A DNA stretch of 64,000 nucleotides from Sambucus nigra (taxonomy: Eukaryota > Streptophyta > Magnoliopsida > Dipsacales > Adoxaceae): the NCBI GenBank assembly GCA_949130495.1, contig OX422213.1, positions 535,913,467 through 535,977,466 on the forward strand, written 5' to 3'. Position numbers and translations under genes: made by a program. Positions 61,280 through 64,000 of this stretch are shown piece after piece. The notes below the pieces were generated by a model that saw only the letters and a list, made by a program, of their open reading frames with translations, was not told the origin of the DNA and did no database searches. Each line of letters starts with the position of its first letter. Position 1 is the first letter of the stretch.

Positions 61280-61779
61280 GGATAATAAAAAGAAACTCAA
61301 CAACAAAAGAAGTACAATTGAAGTAGTGAAAGTAAGGAAGAGATGAGAAGAACTTACAGGAATGAATGAAAGCTCTGAGAATATGAAGAACTGAAGAAGA
61401 AAATGCTGTAAGTTTTGTGGACGAGAGGCGTTTGAAAAATGACAGTTGGAAGTGATCTATTAAGGTTTTAACTTTGAGCTAATGATAGAGCACATGTGTC
61501 AATGAGGATTTTAGCGCTCCATATGCCTGCTCGGACCAGTGTACCCATACTTCTTCAACAAAACCACAAATATATCATGGTGATTGACCTCGGGTGACCG
61601 TACCCTCTCAAGTTCATAAGTATTACGAGCTTTCCATTCCAGTTTTAAAAATATTTTTAGGCTATAGGCCTTGGACTTATTTAAAATATGTTGGTCCAAT
61701 TGTTTAGCCTAAATTTTTTTTGGGCATTTGTGGGAGCTAGTTTATTTTAGCCCAAGAGAGTAGCCGAACAGCCCAACTT
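61280..61779. other. Unassigned spacer
   Basis: A 62-codon minus-strand frame (61,511-61,699, ending KKYGYTGPSRHMER) is present, but I recognise no family and there is no conserved context. Otherwise there is nothing. Confidence 0.5.
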
Positions 61780-63055
61780 TAAGCATTTGTCTAATCCATA
61801 ATAGTTGTGAACAACAACATCCTACTGTAATATACTCGGATTCTACATTAGATAGAGAAATACAATTCTATTTCTTACACCACCAACCTACTAGGTTATT
61901 GCCTATGTAGTAACACGTTCCAGACATGCTCTTTCTATCTTTAGAACACCCTGCCCAATCGACATCAATATATCCTTCAATAGAACTAGTTGTGTCCTTT
62001 GTGTATCAAATACCAAATTTTGAGAGTACCCTTCACATATTTAATAATTCTCTTCACACACAATAAGTGAGATTCCTTAGGGATACTTTGATACCTAGCA
62101 CAGACACAGACTGTGAAGGAAATGTTGTGTCTAGAAGAAGTAAGATAAAAGAGACTACCAATTATACTTTGATATAGAGTAGGGTCAACATTTTTCCTAT
62201 TATCATTCTTAGATAGTTTGTTGAAGTACTCATGGGGGTTAGAGAAGGTTTAGCATTTTCTAATCCATTTTTTTTGAAATGTTCTGCAACATATTTAGAT
62301 CGAGTGATAAATAGGCTGTCATTACGTTATTTTACTTGAAGACATAAAAAGTATTGAAGTTCACCCATAAGTGACATCTGAAATTTAGCATGCATGATAT
62401 CGAAAAAGTTCTTCACTTGTTTAGAACAAGTGGATCCAAATATTATATCATTAACGTACACTTGTGCTATTAAAACATGTCTGTCTTCGCCCCTAATGAA
62501 TAAAGTTTGATCGTTTCTGCCTTGGAAAAATCCATGAGAGACTAGAAAAGTGGACAGTCACTCACACCAAGCTCTAGGAGCTTATTTCAAACTGTATAAG
62601 GCTTTCTTAAGCCTAAAGACGTTGTTAGGGTGTGATGGATCTAGAAACCCTTTGGGTTGTTCTACGTATACCTCCTCGGTCAAAATTCCATTTAAAAATG
62701 CGAACTTAATATCTATTTGGAATAATCTAAATTGCAAGTGACATGATATGGCAAGGAGGAGATAAACTGACTCAAGACAAGTAAGAGGTTAAATTTTTTT
62801 GTCCAAGTCAACTCCCTATATCTGGGAGTAACCTTGTGCTACCAACCTAGCTTTATATCTAATGACCTCCCCATTTTTATCTATTTTGTTTTTGAAAATC
62901 CATCGTTTGCCGATAACCTTAAAATCTTTTGGCCTGGGAACAAGACACCACACATCGTTACTCTGAAACTGGATAATCTCTTCTTGCATAGAATTAATCC
63001 AGAATGAGTAAAAAATTACATCATTTACATTTTTAGGTTCCTCAAGGGAAACCAA
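61780..63055 (-). pseudogene. Sirevirus 3 reverse transcriptase and partial RNase H
   Basis: The N-terminal part is open (62,816-63,055) with KRWIFKNKIDKNG and KARLVAQGYSQ. Beyond it, with stops and frame changes, are [19 protein letters not shown], the catalytic loop, and RNase H pieces DVDWAG and ESEYITVGCCCSQLLW. The catalytic YVDD reads YVND: the first Asp codon is AAT (62,450-62,452 on the plus strand reads ATT). That alone would inactivate the polymerase. Confidence 0.88.
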
Positions 63056-63708
63056 ACATGCAAATTATGGCACATTTCAAAGTTGTGATCTTATTCTAGG
63101 AGGATCAGAAGTATTACCAACTACAGTTTCAATTGGATGGTCTTTAGAAACCAAAGTGGGTACATAAGGATTCTCGGGTGGGAGTAAATCAGTGTCTTAC
63201 GAGGGTTTAATTGTAAAATTTGGTTCAGCCTCAACGGGTGGCACCCATTGACAGACAATACTGCCTACAATTGTATCATTTACAACCATATTAAATGGTT
63301 CCATAATGGTTTTGGTTCGATAGTTGAAAACACGAAAAAGCCCTATTGTTTTGGGAATAACCATGAAATATTGCCTTCTCTCCTCGGGTGTCAAATTTTG
63401 AAAGTTGTTCTCTAGTTTTACAAACATAACAAATACTCCCGAAGGTTTTAAAAATATTTTAAGTTTGGCTTTTTATGGAACCAAAGTTCATAAGGGGTTT
63501 GTTTAGAATTTTTCCTAAGGTATACATGATTAATGATATGACACGCGATTTAAACGACTTCTAACCAAAAATATTTAGGAAGACTTTTAGCATGTAGCAT
63601 AACCCTACCCATCTATTGTAAAGTTATATTCTTACGTTCAGCGATGCCATTTTGCTGGGGTGTTTTGGGAGCACTAGACTCGTGTTTATAGCCGTTGGCT
63701 ACGCAATA
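63056..63708 (-). pseudogene. Sirevirus 3 integrase C-terminal region and linker
   Basis: After the stop at 63,709 the reading continues in fragments: TPQQNGIAERKN (third catalytic acid), PKYFW, TPYELWFHKKPNLKYF, then a frameshifted FHGYSQNN-like segment and a hydrophilic linker. An open stretch at 63,197-63,427 mixes frames. Clearly integrase, but non-functional. Confidence 0.75.
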
Positions 63709-64000
63709 TTAATTAACACTAGAGTCTTTGAAATCTCCACCTCTATCACTCCTAATATGCCACACTTGGTCATCCTTCTCGTTCTTTATTTTCAAAACGA
63801 TTTTTAAGAATTTGTCGAAGGTGTCTGATTTTTGTTTCATAAATGCAAACCAAGTATATCGCATATAGTCGTCTACTATAACTAGGATATAATTATTTCC
63901 ACAGAAACTAACAGCCCTTGAGGGACCCATGAGGTCCATATGGATAAGTTCTAAAGGTTTTGTGGTCAAGACGTCCTTAACTCTTTTATGAGGGGATTTA
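63709..64000 (-). pseudogene. Sirevirus 3 integrase core
   Basis: The frame enters at the window edge with KSPHKRVKDV and runs through LELIHMDLMGPS (first catalytic Asp), YILVIVDDYMRYTWF and IRSDRGGDF (second Asp) to a TAA at 63,709-63,711. Truncated by the window on its N-terminal side. Confidence 0.88.

Larger units (their letters stand above)
61780..64000 (-). mobile_element. Third Sirevirus, truncated, minus strand
   Basis: Decayed copia pol running off the right edge: integrase core, integrase C-terminus, RT and the first part of RNase H, in that order on the minus strand. The left side stops abruptly within RNase H (after LLWIRQML at ~61,781), so the C-terminal end, PPT and 3' LTR are missing. 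It is more degraded than Sirevirus 1, with many stops and several frame changes. It is on the opposite strand to Sirevirus 2, so it is a separate insertion. Confidence 0.88.

Overview
The window looks like nuclear heterochromatin of a plant, probably an angiosperm. The evidence is a long 169-bp satellite array, Ty1/copia elements of the plant-specific Sirevirus lineage with initiator-tRNA-Met primer sites, a Ty3/gypsy element with a ~3-kb LTR starting TGTAATACCCCG, a CACTA transposon end, and an intron-containing remnant of the mitochondrial complex I subunit NDUFB8 (plant 'ASHI'). I cannot name the species. No intact host gene is visible.

Layout. (1) 1-50,249 is one satellite array of roughly 245 monomers, unit length 169 bp with related variants of ~165 and exactly 115 bp. 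Each monomer carries two GC-rich inverted repeats and about ten CpG sites. The array is organised into higher-order blocks: a ~1.5-kb (9-monomer) period in 13-21 kb, and a 3.2-5.7-kb block present three times in 21.9-35.4 kb. Orientation flips at about 45,500. (2) 4,235-12,891 is an 8.66-kb Sirevirus on the minus strand, inserted inside a monomer. It has two LTRs, PBS, PPT and a 5-bp target duplication (one base now differing). Its gag-pol is a single frame of 1,694 codons with no frameshift but with five nonsense codons. (3) 50,250-64,000 is a patchwork of decayed transposons: a gypsy integrase scrap, the NDUFB8 fragment, a CACTA end, a gypsy gag plus its LTR, a second Sirevirus (gag tail joined to the 3' region, then LTR and an unexpected PBS), a degenerate transposon-type ORF, and a third Sirevirus on the minus strand running off the window.

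How the parts relate. The gypsy LTR lies within the gag of the second Sirevirus, and the CACTA end lies within the gypsy gag, so the order of insertion can be read from the nesting. Most in-frame stops in these elements are explained by C-to-T change at Gln or Arg codons, and satellite variation falls heavily on CpG sites. Both are what long-term cytosine methylation would leave.

I found no new enzymatic system. The most unusual signals are the satellite itself (paired inverted repeats, one recurrent 54-bp deletion class in both arms, nested block amplification, orientation switch), the stop-only decay of the retroelement coding frames, a repeated ACAAAAAGATTTT motif shared by two Sireviruses, and the LTR-plus-PBS arrangement at 59.1-60.2 kb.
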